Both the position numbers and the translations under genes were made by a program. This document shows, one piece after another, positions 56,007 through 64,000 of a stretch of DNA of 64,000 nucleotides. This DNA is from Arthrobacter_M sp030063245 (GTDB lineage Bacteria; Actinomycetota; Actinomycetes; Actinomycetales; Micrococcaceae), in the NCBI RefSeq assembly GCF_051131705.1, contig NZ_CP180316.1, positions 3,410,001 to 3,474,000 of the forward strand, given 5' to 3'. Each line of letters opens with the position of its first letter. The stretch's first letter is position 1. The notes below the pieces were generated by a model. The model saw nothing but the letters and a program-made list of their open reading frames with translations, was not told where the DNA came from and searched no databases.

Positions 56007-57359
56007 TCAGGAAGCAGTAAGTCGGCTGGACCGGTCATCTTCGTTCGGTGGGGCGCCAGCAGCCGGGCGGTCCAGCCCCAGATGACCGCGCAGCGTCGAG
56101 GCGGTGTAGCGGGTGCGGAAGAGTCCCCGGCGCTGGAGGACGGGGATGACGTCATCGACGAACTCGTCCAGGGAATCGGGCAGCAGCGGGGGCATCAGGT
56201 TGAACCCGTCAGCGCCTCCGGAGCGGAACCAGAGCTCCATCTGGTCAGCGATCTGCTCCGGCGTGCCGACCATGGTGCAGTGGCCCCCTCCTGCGGCCAG
56301 GCGCCCCAGCAACTGCCGCACGGTGGGACGTTCGGTTTCAATAATGCGCAATATGGTGGCATAACGGCCCTGCGGCCCAGTAAATTCTGCCGCCGGTGGC
56401 AGGGACGGCACGGGGGCGTCCAGCTCCCAGCCGGTACAGTCCTGCTGCACGAACGTGCCCAGCTGTGTCAGGGATTCTCCGGTGGGCAGCAGCGCATCCG
56501 TCCGGTCCTGTTTGGCCCGGGCTTCGGCCGCGGTGGAGCCCACATACGTCACCAATCCGGGCATGATCGCTACCTTCTGCGGATTACGCCCGGCAGCAGC
56601 GATCCGCTGTTTCATATCCGCATAGTAGGCCTGGGCGCTGGGAAGATCGTAGGCCACGGCGTAAATCCCTTCCGCGTACCGGGCGGCAAGATCCCGGCCG
56701 GCCCCGGAAGCACCGGCCTGGAACAGCACGGGGCGTCCCTGCGGGCCCCGGGGCACATTCAAGGGCCCCTCCACCCGGAAGTGGTCCCCCTCATGATGCA
56801 ACGGCCGGACCAGGGCCGGATCGGCATAGAACCCGGCCCTGTCCCGAACCAGCGCATCATCAGCCCAAGAGTCCCACAACCCCAGCGCTACCTCAATGAA
56901 CTCCGCAGCGCGGCCGTAGCGCTGCGCGTGGCCGGGCATCGCTTCCAGCCCGTGATTGCGGGCTTCAGCATCGAACATCGACGTGACCACGTTCGCCCCG
57001 ATCCGCCCGGCACTGATGTGATCCAGGGAGGCGAGCATCCGGGCAGCATGAAAAGGGGAATAAAAGGTCGCCGAGACGGTGCTGATAAGCCCGATGTTTT
57101 CCGTTGCCCGGGCCATGGCCGCCAGCGCGGTCAACGGTTCCAGAAACCATCTCGGCCCGGCGCCGACGTCACCGGCGGACTGCCCGTCGGCGAAAAACAC
57201 GGCATCGAACAAGCCGCGTTCGGCGCTTTGTGCGAGCCGCTCATAATAGCCGATCTCTCCGAGCTGCTCCAGCGGCGATCCGCGCCGCCGCCACGCAGCA
57301 CCGTGGTGGCCGGCTCCCAGCAGGAAAGCGTTCAAATGCAGTTGCCGATTCCCGTTCAT
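56007..57359 (-). CDS. LLM-class flavin monooxygenase (NtaA/SnaA type) under a TPP riboswitch
   Basis: A 450-residue bacterial luciferase-like flavoprotein: MNGNRQLHLNAFLLGAGHHG, LFDAVFFADGQSAGDVGAGP, TVSATFYSPFHAARMLASLD, SMFDAEARNHG, RPVLFQAGASGAGRDLAARY. These features suit FMNH2-dependent monooxygenases of the nitrilotriacetate/DszA group. The ATG at 57359 lies 11 nt from the SDR stop, so the two form one operon under the riboswitch at 58205. No flavin reductase is beside it. A role in thiamine-related compounds is inferred only from the riboswitch. Confidence 0.88.
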   Translation of the reverse strand: MNGNRQLHLNAFLLGAGHHGAAWRRRGSPLEQLGEIGYYERLAQSAERGLFDAVFFADGQSAGDVGAGPRWFLEPLTALAAMARATENIGLISTVSATFYSPFHAARMLASLDHISAGRIGANVVTSMFDAEARNHGLEAMPGHAQRYGRAAEFIEVALGLWDSWADDALVRDRAGFYADPALVRPLHHEGDHFRVEGPLNVPRGPQGRPVLFQAGASGAGRDLAARYAEGIYAVAYDLPSAQAYYADMKQRIAAAGRNPQKVAIMPGLVTYVGSTAAEARAKQDRTDALLPTGESLTQLGTFVQQDCTGWELDAPVPSLPPAAEFTGPQGRYATILRIIETERPTVRQLLGRLAAGGGHCTMVGTPEQIADQMELWFRSGGADGFNLMPPLLPDSLDEFVDDVIPVLQRRGLFRTRYTASTLRGHLGLDRPAAGAPPNEDDRSSRLTAS

Positions 57360-57370
57360 CGCCAGGGCGC

Positions 57371-58135
57371 CTAGTCCATGACCAGTCCGCCGTCGACCAC
57401 CAGGTTCTGCCCGGTAACCGACCGCGCCCAAGGCGAGGCGAAAAACAAGATGGCATCGGCGAACTCGGCCGGGGTGGTGACCTTACCCAGGGGGGTCGAA
57501 GCGGCAATGTAGTCAAAGACCTCCTCCGGGGTTGCGGCGCTGGCATCAGTGGTGCGCAGCAGGCCGCCGGAGACCATGTTCACGGCAATATTGTGCTGCC
57601 CCAGATCCTTGGCCATGGTGCGCGTCAAGGACAGCAGGGCGGCCTTGGCCGCGGTGTAGTCGTGGTACGGGACCACCGGGTTCTGGAACAGATTGGTCCC
57701 AACGTTGATGATGCGCCCAAACCCGTGGCCGCGCATCCCCTCCAAAGCCTGCTGGGTCGTGGTCAAAGCACCCCGGACACTGCCGGCGAACTGTGCCTCG
57801 AACTCCGCCCATGAAATATCCCCGGCACCGGAGCGGGCATCCCCGTTAAACGAGAAATCGGCCAGCGCATTATTGACCACAGTGGTGACGGCGGAACCGA
57901 AATGGGACCTGGCCTGCTCCAGCAAAACCGACACCTGACCGGCGTCGGTGACGTCAGCCTGCAGAGCAACAGCGCGCTCGGGGCCATAACCGGCGGCCAG
58001 TTCCCCGGCGGCTTCGGCACTGCGGCGGTAATTGATGACCACCCGCGCCCCCCGGCCCGCGAACGCCTGCACAATACTGCTGCCCAGGCCCCGCCCGCCG
58101 CCGGTCACAAGAACAATTTGTTCTGCCAGTTCCAT
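57371..58135 (-). CDS. SDR family oxidoreductase, first gene behind the TPP riboswitch
   Basis: A 254-residue SDR: VLVTGGGRGLGSSIVQAFAG (NAD(P) motif), VNNALADFSF, active site YHDYTAAKAALLSLTRTMAK (Tyr and Lys present) and end TGQNLVVDGGLVMD. The ATG at 58135 fits family N-termini; an upstream GTG at 58147 is possible. The AAGG ahead of it can pair with an upstream CCTTTCG (58147-58166), which could hide the start site when TPP is bound. Confidence 0.88.
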   Translation of the reverse strand: MELAEQIVLVTGGGRGLGSSIVQAFAGRGARVVINYRRSAEAAGELAAGYGPERAVALQADVTDAGQVSVLLEQARSHFGSAVTTVVNNALADFSFNGDARSGAGDISWAEFEAQFAGSVRGALTTTQQALEGMRGHGFGRIINVGTNLFQNPVVPYHDYTAAKAALLSLTRTMAKDLGQHNIAVNMVSGGLLRTTDASAATPEEVFDYIAASTPLGKVTTPAEFADAILFFASPWARSVTGQNLVVDGGLVMD

Positions 58136-58204
58136 CAGTTTCTTCACCTTCGGATAAGGCGAAAGGATGCGATCCGGACGCCAGGACCGTGCGAACCGTT
58201 GCAG

Positions 58205-58291
58205 GACATCCCTTCGCTAGTGTCAACTAGATCAGGTTCAACGGGTGTCATCTCAGCCGGGCCAATAAAGCCGCCCGGCACCCCGTGTCAC
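58205..58291 (-). promoter_or_regulatory. TPP riboswitch (THI element)
   Basis: Read on the minus strand, all conserved blocks occur in order: GGGGTGCC at 58284-58277, GCTGAGA near 58256, ACCC, the core GAACCTGATCTAGTT at 58239-58225 and GCGAAGGGA at 58217-58209. The aptamer ends about 60 nt before the SDR start. The hairpin covering the ribosome-binding site (58147-58166) suggests translational control by thiamine pyrophosphate. Confidence 0.95.
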
Positions 58292-58547
58292 TGGGAGCGA
58301 GTATATACCCATCCCGCGGCCAAACCAGCGCCCGCACCTGGCCGTGCGGCCGCCGTGCCCTGCCCGAACCGCTTCCCAAACGGCTCCCGTCCCGGACACC
58401 GCGGCGCGACCACCGGACCTCCCGTACCGCGGGCACCGGTACCCCCGTGGACCGGCCGGCCCTGCAAACCACCAAAACAGACACCTCCAATAACCGCATC
58501 AACATACAGGGGTTAGCGGCCCAACAGTGCAAACCTGCCGCCGCCGG

Positions 58548-58691
58548 CTAGCCTGCGTGCTGATCCGCGTGGGGGTCGGGGATGCCGATGTACTGCGTGT
58601 AGAGGTATTCCTGGATTCCTCGCAGACCGCGACATTGCCGTGGGGTAAACGTGGGGTGGCCGTCGATGCAATCAGGCACCATGACAATCAC
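58548..58691 (-). CDS. Possible small protein of 47 residues
   Basis: GTG start gives VIVMVPDCIDGHPTFTPRQC, RGLRGIQEYLYTQYIGIPDP, HADQHAG with protein-like composition. No clear ribosome-binding site and no family recognised. It may be a fragment of a larger lost gene in the area between the riboswitch and the intact duplicate. Confidence 0.35.
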   Translation of the reverse strand: MIVMVPDCIDGHPTFTPRQCRGLRGIQEYLYTQYIGIPDPHADQHAG

Positions 58692-58701
58692 TGCGCGTGC
58701 C

Positions 58702-58908
58702 TCAGCCTGAATTCAGGCCCAGTAACCCCGTAACCGAAGGGACCATGGGCAAGGAATCGCACACTTCGGTAGTCACCGGGGGCGCACCGAAGGCGGCCGG
58801 CTTCTCAGGGCGTCCGTAGTCGACAGCACGAGCCTTCAGCTCCTGCTGGGAGCTTGCCTGGACCGCGACGCGCGAAGCATCCGCAGAGCCGTTTCGGTCC
58901 ATTAACAC
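58702..58908 (-). CDS. Possible small protein of 68 residues
   Basis: From a GTG at 58908: LMDRNGSADASRVAVQASSQ, QELKARAVDYGRPEKPAAFG, APPVTTEVCDS. Composition looks coding, but there is no recognised family or strong ribosome-binding site. Between here and 59076 nothing else is seen. Confidence 0.3.
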   Translation of the reverse strand: MLMDRNGSADASRVAVQASSQQELKARAVDYGRPEKPAAFGAPPVTTEVCDSLPMVPSVTGLLGLNSG

Positions 58909-59076
58909 GCGATTCCCGCACAGATCACTAGCAACGTCTTTTTACCGGGGGCGCGACGGCCGGTCTGAGAGTGGCTTCGTCATCGAGACCTGACTGACAC
59001 ATCACGGTCAAGTCCCGCTGCCCCGACACCCGATCCATCAGGACGGCCTGGTCACTGACCTCGCAGCAGTGCCGCG

Positions 59077-59502
59077 CTAGATCGCCCGCATGCGGTTGTT
59101 CCGCGGGTTGTGTTCGAGCTCTGCAAGACCCAGCGCTTCCAGAAGCGGAGGTAGGTACATGCCGACCCTGCCGCGATATCCCTTTTTGAGCCCATACCAA
59201 CCACCCACGGGATTCGTAATGGCCCGACCCCAGGACTCCACCGTGCCGTCCTTGGCGGATTTCTGTTCGTCCGCGCTGCCGAGTTCCACCCAGTCGCCAC
59301 GGTCGCGGAGCATGGCGTGCAGCTCGCCAACAATCCGCAGCTGGTACTTCAACACCGTCTTGCCCACGGTGCAGACCAGCTCTTGCGGGTCGGGACCTTC
59401 GTCGCGGTACATCGTGTACTCAGACGTCCCCGGCGGAGTCTTCAGTGTCCACGGGTTTTCCCTGGTGCCGGCTGCTCCCCAATTAACCGTTGCCATGGGC
59501 AT
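59077..59502 (-). CDS. Conserved small protein, probably DUF6855 family
   Basis: A 141-residue protein: MATVNWGAAGTRENPWTLKT, ELVCTVGKTVLKYQLRIVGE, NPVGGWYGLKKGYRGRVGMY and LPPLLEALGLAELEHNPRNN. I recall a family of this pattern in Arthrobacter (DUF6855), with no assigned function. This is the intact version of the deleted copy at 55768. Confidence 0.65.
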   Translation of the reverse strand: MPMATVNWGAAGTRENPWTLKTPPGTSEYTMYRDEGPDPQELVCTVGKTVLKYQLRIVGELHAMLRDRGDWVELGSADEQKSAKDGTVESWGRAITNPVGGWYGLKKGYRGRVGMYLPPLLEALGLAELEHNPRNNRMRAI

Positions 59503-59621
59503 CCTTGTCCTCGTCGTCGAACCCTGCCGTCATCCTACGCGAGTGCCCATGTTCTGGGTACGAACTGGAGGCCGCCGGCCGCAGGCCCCCGTCAAGGAGT
59601 CCCTTTCTTTCAGGCAAGTAC
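59426..59621. repeat. Intact copy of the sequence duplicated at 55768-55990
   Basis: Covers the start and upstream region of the gene at 59077 and is about 85-90% identical by eye to the copy near 55790-55990. Together with 59061-59078 it shows the second copy to be a shortened duplicate. The two copies lie on either side of the TPP-riboswitch operon. Confidence 0.8.
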
Positions 59622-59642
59622 GCTGAAGCCTGTGGACACGTT

Positions 59643-60095
59643 TCATCTGCCGTTGCCCGTGGTCAGGGAAGCTATCTCGGACAGTGAGCGGCGCAGCTCC
59701 CGGTAGCGTTCGGCCCCTAGCGCCTCGGACCAGCGCCGCTCGGTTTCGGCGATGATGTGTCGCGAAAGGTCCACGGCGGCGCTTCCTGCCGCCGTCAATG
59801 TCACTACCTTGGCTCGCTTGTCGGCAGGATCTGGAGCGATGCCAACATAACCTCCCCGTTCCAGATACTTCATGAATTGGCCGATTCCGGCTTTGGTGAT
59901 GGCGGCGCGCTCGGCCAACTCGGTCAGCCGGATCCCATCCTTGGGAATTAGCGACATCACCCGGTAGTGCGAGGCCCTGAGGCCCGGGATGAACCCTGCC
60001 TTGATGGCTGATCTCATGCTCCCAAAGGCGCCGGCCAGAAGGTCTGCAATGTGTGGCAGGGATTCTCGAGCTGTGGAAGCATTGACATGAGTCAT
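59643..60095 (-). CDS. MarR family regulator
   Basis: A 150-residue regulator: GLRASHYRVMSLIPKDGIRL, TELAERAAITKAGIGQFMKY, then the wing PDPADKRAKVVTLTAAGSAA. Palindrome GTAAAC-CTA-GTTTAC at 60119-60133 lies 24 bp before the start, suggesting autorepression. No obvious target gene remains next to it, as the neighbour is a pseudogene. Confidence 0.88.
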   Translation of the reverse strand: MTHVNASTARESLPHIADLLAGAFGSMRSAIKAGFIPGLRASHYRVMSLIPKDGIRLTELAERAAITKAGIGQFMKYLERGGYVGIAPDPADKRAKVVTLTAAGSAAVDLSRHIIAETERRWSEALGAERYRELRRSLSEIASLTTGNGR

Positions 60096-60118
60096 AAAGC
60101 AACTTTACTATTTATTCG

Positions 60119-60133
60119 GTAAACCTAGTTTAC
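60119..60133. promoter_or_regulatory. MarR operator GTAAAC-CTA-GTTTAC
   Basis: Perfect 6+3+6 inverted repeat between the MarR gene and the phosphotransferase pseudogene, in an AT-rich promoter region. Confidence 0.65.
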
Positions 60134-60194
60134 TAATATGGTCCGGCTTTCGAGCCGGGGCTTGCGGCTCCCATTGAAAGGGCGCATCAGGCAG

Positions 60195-61226
60195 ATGCCC
60201 ATACTCGAGAACATGGATGCCTTGGGTACCGCCTCGATGGAGGCTGGAAAGCTGGCCGCCCTGGCTGCTGCGGCTCTCCGGTAATCGGCCGTCGAGCTCC
60301 TGTCAGCCAGGGCTACGGAGATCTCGTTTCCGATGTTCAACATGACCACGGGCGGCCTTTGGCGGGTCGAAGGGACGGTGCGTACCGCCTCCGGTGCTGT
60401 CAATGGCCCCGATTCGGCGGCCTCAGGCTTCAGTATGGTTGTCAAGCTCGTCCAGTCCCCGCTTCTATGGAGCGGCATGGAGCAGGTTCCCCTCCACTTC
60501 CGGGAATAGCTGGCGCACCATTACCGGTGGCGCACGGAGGCCGAAGTCTATGCCTCCGAACGGGCAGCAGCGATGTAAAAGAATCTCGGCCCGGCCATAT
60601 CCGCGGCAAGGGACGCCGCCAGATTGGGGTTCTACCTGGACGGGGCCACTATGATTTTCATGTCTGGCATTCGTGGCGAAGATCTGTGGCGGGTCCCGGT
60701 CGTGGCCCAATCCGCGGATCGGCGCCTGATCGCCGGCCTTCGCTCCTTGGCCGACCGGTCCTATGAACTGGCCGACGAGATGCCCGCCCTTCCGGTTCTG
60801 CCTGCCCACGGCGCCGCCAGTCCGCAAAATCTCCTGGTCGAAAGCACCGGACATGTCCGGGGCGGATCCACCAACTTCGCGCTCATCGGCTGGGGGCTGT
60901 ACGGGGGAGCCTGTGCCGCCTTCGATCTGGGCCAACTGCTGGCTGGCTGGCTGGGTCAACCAGGGAACTCTGGCCGGGGCGAGCTCTACCGCCTGGAGCC
61001 CCTATGCTTCCAGGCGTACTGCGAGGGCCTGGCCATCTCTGGCGCCGACATCCCGGAAGAGATAGTGCGACGCGGGCACGCGGCGTCCATGGCCCTTTTC
61101 ACGGGGTTGTAGGCCGTCGCCACCCAGCGCCTGGCGGAGCCTGACTCAGAGGAACTGCGCACGTTCGTGTCCGGTCGCGTGGAGATGGCCCGCTTCGTCC
61201 TCGACCTGCTCGGCTCAACAGAGTGA
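60195..61226 (+). pseudogene. Phosphotransferase-like (APH) gene with four internal stops
   Basis: One reading frame runs from 60195 to TGA at 61224-61226, broken only by stops: TAA 60282, TAG 60507, TAA 60576 and TAG 61110. Segments such as ATEISFPMFNMTTGGLWRVE, HHYRWRTEAEVYASERAAAM and LPAHGAASPQNLLVE (the APH motif HGDxxxxN, with Asp changed to Ala) suggest an aminoglycoside/choline-kinase-like enzyme. FALIGWGLYGGACAAFDLGQ has also lost the DWE-type motif. Catalytic residues are lost along with the stops. Confidence 0.6.
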
Positions 61227-61462
61227 CTTCCGCCTGGATGCTCCAGCACCCCCGAAAGGCAACACAGTGAACCGCAGGACCCGATCCAGGTGCTTACCGT
61301 TGCCCTGGTTCGTGTCTCCAGCACGACGTTCAGCTGCCAGGCCGTGGGCGCCCAGGCGTTCACCCTGACCGCCGCAACGGCTCCTTTCGTCGGACACTAC
61401 GCGGACACCTTCGGCGTCGTCGGCGCCGTCGGACGCATCGAACAGGTTGGAGTGACGATACC

Positions 61463-61982
61463 GTGAGCACAACATTGAACGTCACTGCAGGAATTTGGAC
61501 GCTGGCCGCACCGGAGAGTACGGCAGCGTTCATTGCCCCCCATCTGTGGACCAGCGTCCGGGGTGCCGTGCCCTTCCGGTCTGCCGTTGCCCAGATCGGG
61601 CACGACGGCGACCTTATCACCGCTACGGCCGACCTTGATGTAAGCGCCCTGGCCACCGGCAATGCCCGTCGCGACCGGGACCTGGCCAAACCCATCTGCT
61701 GGATACCGGTAACCACCCCGTCCTGACTGTCACAGTCACTGCAAGCACTCGAACGCTGACGGCTGGAATGCTCTGGCAACCGTCACGGTGCGCGGGGCCG
61801 AATGCCACGCCGAGCTGAATGCGACAATCATCAACTGCTCCAAAGATGGAGGGATACGCGTTGCCATCGTGGGTAGCTTCGACAGGTCACCGGCCGGAAT
61901 GAAAGTGCCCGGCTTCATTATCGGGAGGCGGATCGGGCTCGAGGTGGAGGCGCAGTTCCGGCGCGACGAACAAAGCCGGTAG
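61463..61982 (+). pseudogene. YceI-like protein, frameshifted
   Basis: GTG start at 61463 reads STTLNVTAGIWTLAAPESTA, SVRGAVPFRSAVAQIGHDGD, ALATGNARRDRDLAKP, then the frame shifts near 61690 to HLLDTGNHPVLTVTVTASTR and GAECHAELNATIINCSKDGG, SPAGMKVPGFIIGRRIGLEV, ending at 61982. YceI proteins bind polyisoprenoids. Just before it (61277-61465) an open frame TVALVRVSSTTFSCQAVGAQ without a clear start may be part of another lost gene; nothing else is seen in 61227-61462. Confidence 0.7.
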
Positions 61983-62510
61983 CGGGCTCGGACGGAACGC
62001 TGGGCCCGGGATATGGACATCGGCGGCCAGCGTGTCCGTTTCGCCCCGGACCACCCGCGCTCCAATCACAGCCTGTGTCGGGGTGTTTGACGCCGCATAG
62101 ACGGAAAGCCGGGAAAGAAAGCTACTCTCGTGCCGGCATACCCGGCCCAGCACCCGCAGCCAATCCTCCAATTACACGACCGTTGGAGCCGAACCTGGCG
62201 TATGAAGGGTAGCGCAGGTGGGCCCTGTTGAGCCGCCTGGCGAGGCAAAGACCGTGCGTACGAGATCGGGCCGGTGGACATCGAAGAGCCTCGGGACACG
62301 AGTCCAGGCGTCGACCCGCAGATCGTCAGGAATCCGCGGCGAAAGCTCTCTGCCGTCGACAAGTTCGTATCGCCCTGAGCCCGCCACGCCCCCTGCCGGC
62401 AAAATCGCCGACCACTTCGGTGCGGTGTCACGGTCGTCGGCGGGGTCTTTTGCGGCGCTTTTCAGAGCGGACAAAACCGCGGTTTGGTATCGGCCCGCCG
62501 CCGAATGCAC
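61887..62510 (-). other. Decayed minus-strand coding sequence of unknown family
   Basis: Two frames give protein-like text: SGRYELVDGRELSPRIPDDL, RVDAWTRVPRLFDVHRPDLV in one, and RLSVYAASNTPTQAVIGARV, VRGETDTLAADVHIPGPAFR in the other, joined by a shift near 62165. No family recognised. The end overlaps the YceI remnant. Confidence 0.4.
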
Positions 62511-62611
62511 TCACAGTCCACGCACAGCCAAGTGATGGTGGTCCGACAGGGTCCGGTTCGACGATAGAAACAACTTCGAACCCGTCGGAGCCGAATCCAG
62601 GGAGCACAACC

Positions 62612-63211
62612 TTGAACAAGGTCCAGAAAATCGCGGCAGGCGCCACTCTGATCGGCGCTCTCGTGGGCGGCGGCGCCCTCACCGCCATGGCACTGCCCGC
62701 CAGCGCCGCCACAGCCACAGCCACAGCCACAGCGAGCCCCCCATGATCCGCCACGGACGGCAGGGCGGGGAACGAAATGGCCCTTACTGGTGATACAGCC
62801 ACGAAGGTCAAGGACGCGGTCCTGGCGGCCAGCGCCGGCGCCACCGTCGACAGGACGACCACCGAGGACGACGGCAGCGCCGCCTACGAAGCCCACATCA
62901 CCAAGGTGGACGGCACCCACGCCACGGTCAAACTCGACACCAACTTCGCGATCACCTCCACCGAGGTCGGCGGTGGCGGCCGCCACCACGGCAACGAAAC
63001 CGATCTAACCGGCGACACGGCAACGAAAGTCGAGGCCGCCGTACTGGCTGCCAACGCCGGCGCCACTGTCGAGAACACGACCACCGAGGACGACGGCAGC
63101 GCCGCCTACGAGGCCCACATCACCAAGGCCGACGGCACCCACGCCATCGTAAAACTCGACACCAACTTCGCCATCACCGCCACTGAAACCGGTCAAGGCC
63201 ACGGCAACTAG
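62612..63211 (+). pseudogene. Secreted tandem-domain protein, in-frame TGA after the signal peptide
   Basis: TTG at 62612 (GGGAG upstream) starts a signal peptide MNKVQKIAAGATLIGALVGG ending ALPASA, then an ACAGCC-rich Ala-Thr linker, TGA at 62744-62746, and in frame SATDGRAGNEMALTGDTATK. Two nearly identical 60-residue domains follow (VLAASAGATVDRTTTEDDGS... and VLAANAGATVENTTTEDDGS...), resembling PepSY-type modules. Only the TGA separates export signal and domains; an internal start at 62777 would leave the protein cytoplasmic. Confidence 0.7.
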
Positions 63212-63228
63212 CCCAACCACTACACCTC

Positions 63229-63264
63229 GGGGTGGACGCAGCTATGCTGCGTCCACCCCTTTTT
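63229..63264 (+). terminator. Rho-independent terminator
   Basis: GGGGTGGACGCAGC and its complement GCTGCGTCCACCCC make a perfect 14-bp stem with a 3-base loop, followed by five T. It closes the secreted-protein gene. Confidence 0.95.
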
Positions 63265-63466
63265 AGACTTGCACGGCGGCCCGGTCTACCCGCCTGACCC
63301 GATTGTCCTGGAAAGTGCCCGAAAGTGGATTTTGGTTCGGCATCCCGTTCCGAGTGACAGCCATGGCCGTGCATCGGTCATTCAATCACAGGGCCCTCGC
63401 CCAATGAGCCAGCGCCGCCCCTGAACCCTGGAGCTGGCTTTTCTGGTGGTCCGTTATGCTCAACTC

Positions 63467-64000
63467 ATGGGGCCCGATCGTTACCTTGCCGAGCTGGCCA
63501 GCGACCTCGACCGTCTCAGCGCTCTTGCGCGCCAGACGGACGAAATACTGACCCGTTCTGTTCCTGGCTGTCCGGGCTGGACCCTCGACGAGCTTTTCGG
63601 GCACCTCGGTGCAATCGAACGGTGGGCAGCTCAAGTGGTTCTGGAGGGGAACTTCGTCGAGGAACCGGCCCCGCCGGCCAGGGGCCCGGCAGCATGGTTC
63701 CTCGAAGGGGCGGACACCTTCCTCAAGGCAATGGCGGCCCTCGATCCCGAGACACCGTGCTGGAACTTTGGCCCACCCCCGCGGAAGGCCGGATTCTGGC
63801 TTCGGCGGCAGGCACACGAACACGCCATCCACATCGTCGACGCCTGCCAAGCGTCAGATCTGGAGGCCCCCGCTCTCGGGGAGGACTTCATGCTCGACGG
63901 AATCGACGAAGTCCTGGCAATGTTCACCCCACGCCAGCTCCGGCTGAAGCGCATGCCACACTCGGAAGAAGCCGTGGCCTTCCACGTACCCGGGGCCCCC
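63467..64000 (+). CDS. Mycothiol-dependent maleylpyruvate isomerase-like protein (N-terminal part)
   Basis: From ATG at 63467: MGPDRYLAELASDLDRLSAL, VPGCPGWTLDELFGHLGAIE (the DinB-like His motif), and LRRQAHEHAIHIVDACQAS, a second metal-His motif. This is the N-terminal domain of TIGR03083-type proteins. It runs off the window after about 178 residues, so the C-terminal domain is not seen. Confidence 0.85.
   Translation, partial: MGPDRYLAELASDLDRLSALARQTDEILTRSVPGCPGWTLDELFGHLGAIERWAAQVVLEGNFVEEPAPPARGPAAWFLEGADTFLKAMAALDPETPCWNFGPPPRKAGFWLRRQAHEHAIHIVDACQASDLEAPALGEDFMLDGIDEVLAMFTPRQLRLKRMPHSEEAVAFHVPGAP

Noticed and set aside
60125..60478. Minus-strand frame of 117 codons upstream of the MarR gene
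   Set aside because: Shadow of the phosphotransferase pseudogene, whose plus-strand text shows the APH motif.
21320..62746. Recoding of TGA or TAG as sense codons
   Set aside because: Many intact genes in the window end with TGA or TAG exactly at family-typical ends, and the interrupted genes share no common residue at the stop. Nonsense mutation or error is simpler.

Overview
The window is a high-GC chromosomal segment of an actinobacterium, most like Arthrobacter or a related Micrococcaceae genus. This rests on GC-rich codon use with many GTG and TTG starts, a mycothiol-type arsenate reductase, a DUF998 protein, TIGR03083-type mycothiol-dependent isomerase pieces, and LacI/GntR/IclR/TetR/MarR/PadR regulators each next to a small catabolic cluster. 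It looks like an accessory or catabolic part of the chromosome: no rRNA, tRNA or core replication gene was seen, and it holds many decaying genes.

Layout. 1-3.5 kb: the end of a Gfo/Idh/MocA dehydrogenase facing a LacI regulator across a perfect palindromic operator, then a broken SDR and a MarR regulator. 3.7-18.4 kb: a minus-strand CoA-dependent catabolic island with a tandem acyl-CoA dehydrogenase, NDP-forming acyl-CoA synthetase, TetR, VOC protein, thiolase-fold protein without the usual cysteine, DUF35 partner, aldehyde dehydrogenase, MFS transporter, MaoC hydratase, EtfBA and a membrane cytochrome b. Together these suggest an aldolytic side-chain shortening pathway. A 15-bp inverted repeat (AACTAGA-N-TCTAGTT) recurs at three promoters of the island and of a transporter beyond it. 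18.4-19.5 kb: insertion-sequence debris. 19.6-23.1 kb: an MFS transporter, an amidohydrolase with an in-frame TGA, and a broken CobW GTPase. 23.3-29.7 kb: a GntR cluster with two amidohydrolases, an ornithine-cyclodeaminase-family enzyme and a DUF3100 permease, sharing a TTTGGTATACAA-like site. 29.8-39.9 kb: a polar-amino-acid-type ABC importer, IclR regulator and two 2-hydroxyacid oxidases, divergent from an aminotransferase and a Rieske oxygenase, with two palindromes in the shared promoter.

39.9-49 kb: a mix of intact genes (diacylglycerol-kinase-like, DnaJ-like, Hsp20, HspR-like, PadR) and broken ones (SQR-like, SDR, UbiB, VOC, NTF2-like, Asp/Glu racemase). 49.2-51.6 kb: an ArsR-SRPBCC-hydrolase-DUF998 operon. 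51.7-55.6 kb: an arsenic resistance divergon (flavin monooxygenase, arsC, acr3 against arsR and a GNAT). 55.7-59.6 kb: a TPP riboswitch controlling an SDR and an LLM-class flavin monooxygenase, lying between an intact gene and an internally deleted copy of it. 59.6-64 kb: a MarR regulator, a phosphotransferase relic with four internal stops, a broken YceI, a secreted tandem-repeat protein with an in-frame TGA, a strong terminator, and the start of a mycothiol-dependent isomerase-like gene.

The main candidates for something new are the aldolase/ETF/cytochrome b island with its shared operator, and the TPP-riboswitch LLM/SDR pair. The many single-base lesions (nonsense or one-base frameshifts in otherwise intact frames) could be real pseudogenes or sequence errors, and reads would be needed to tell.
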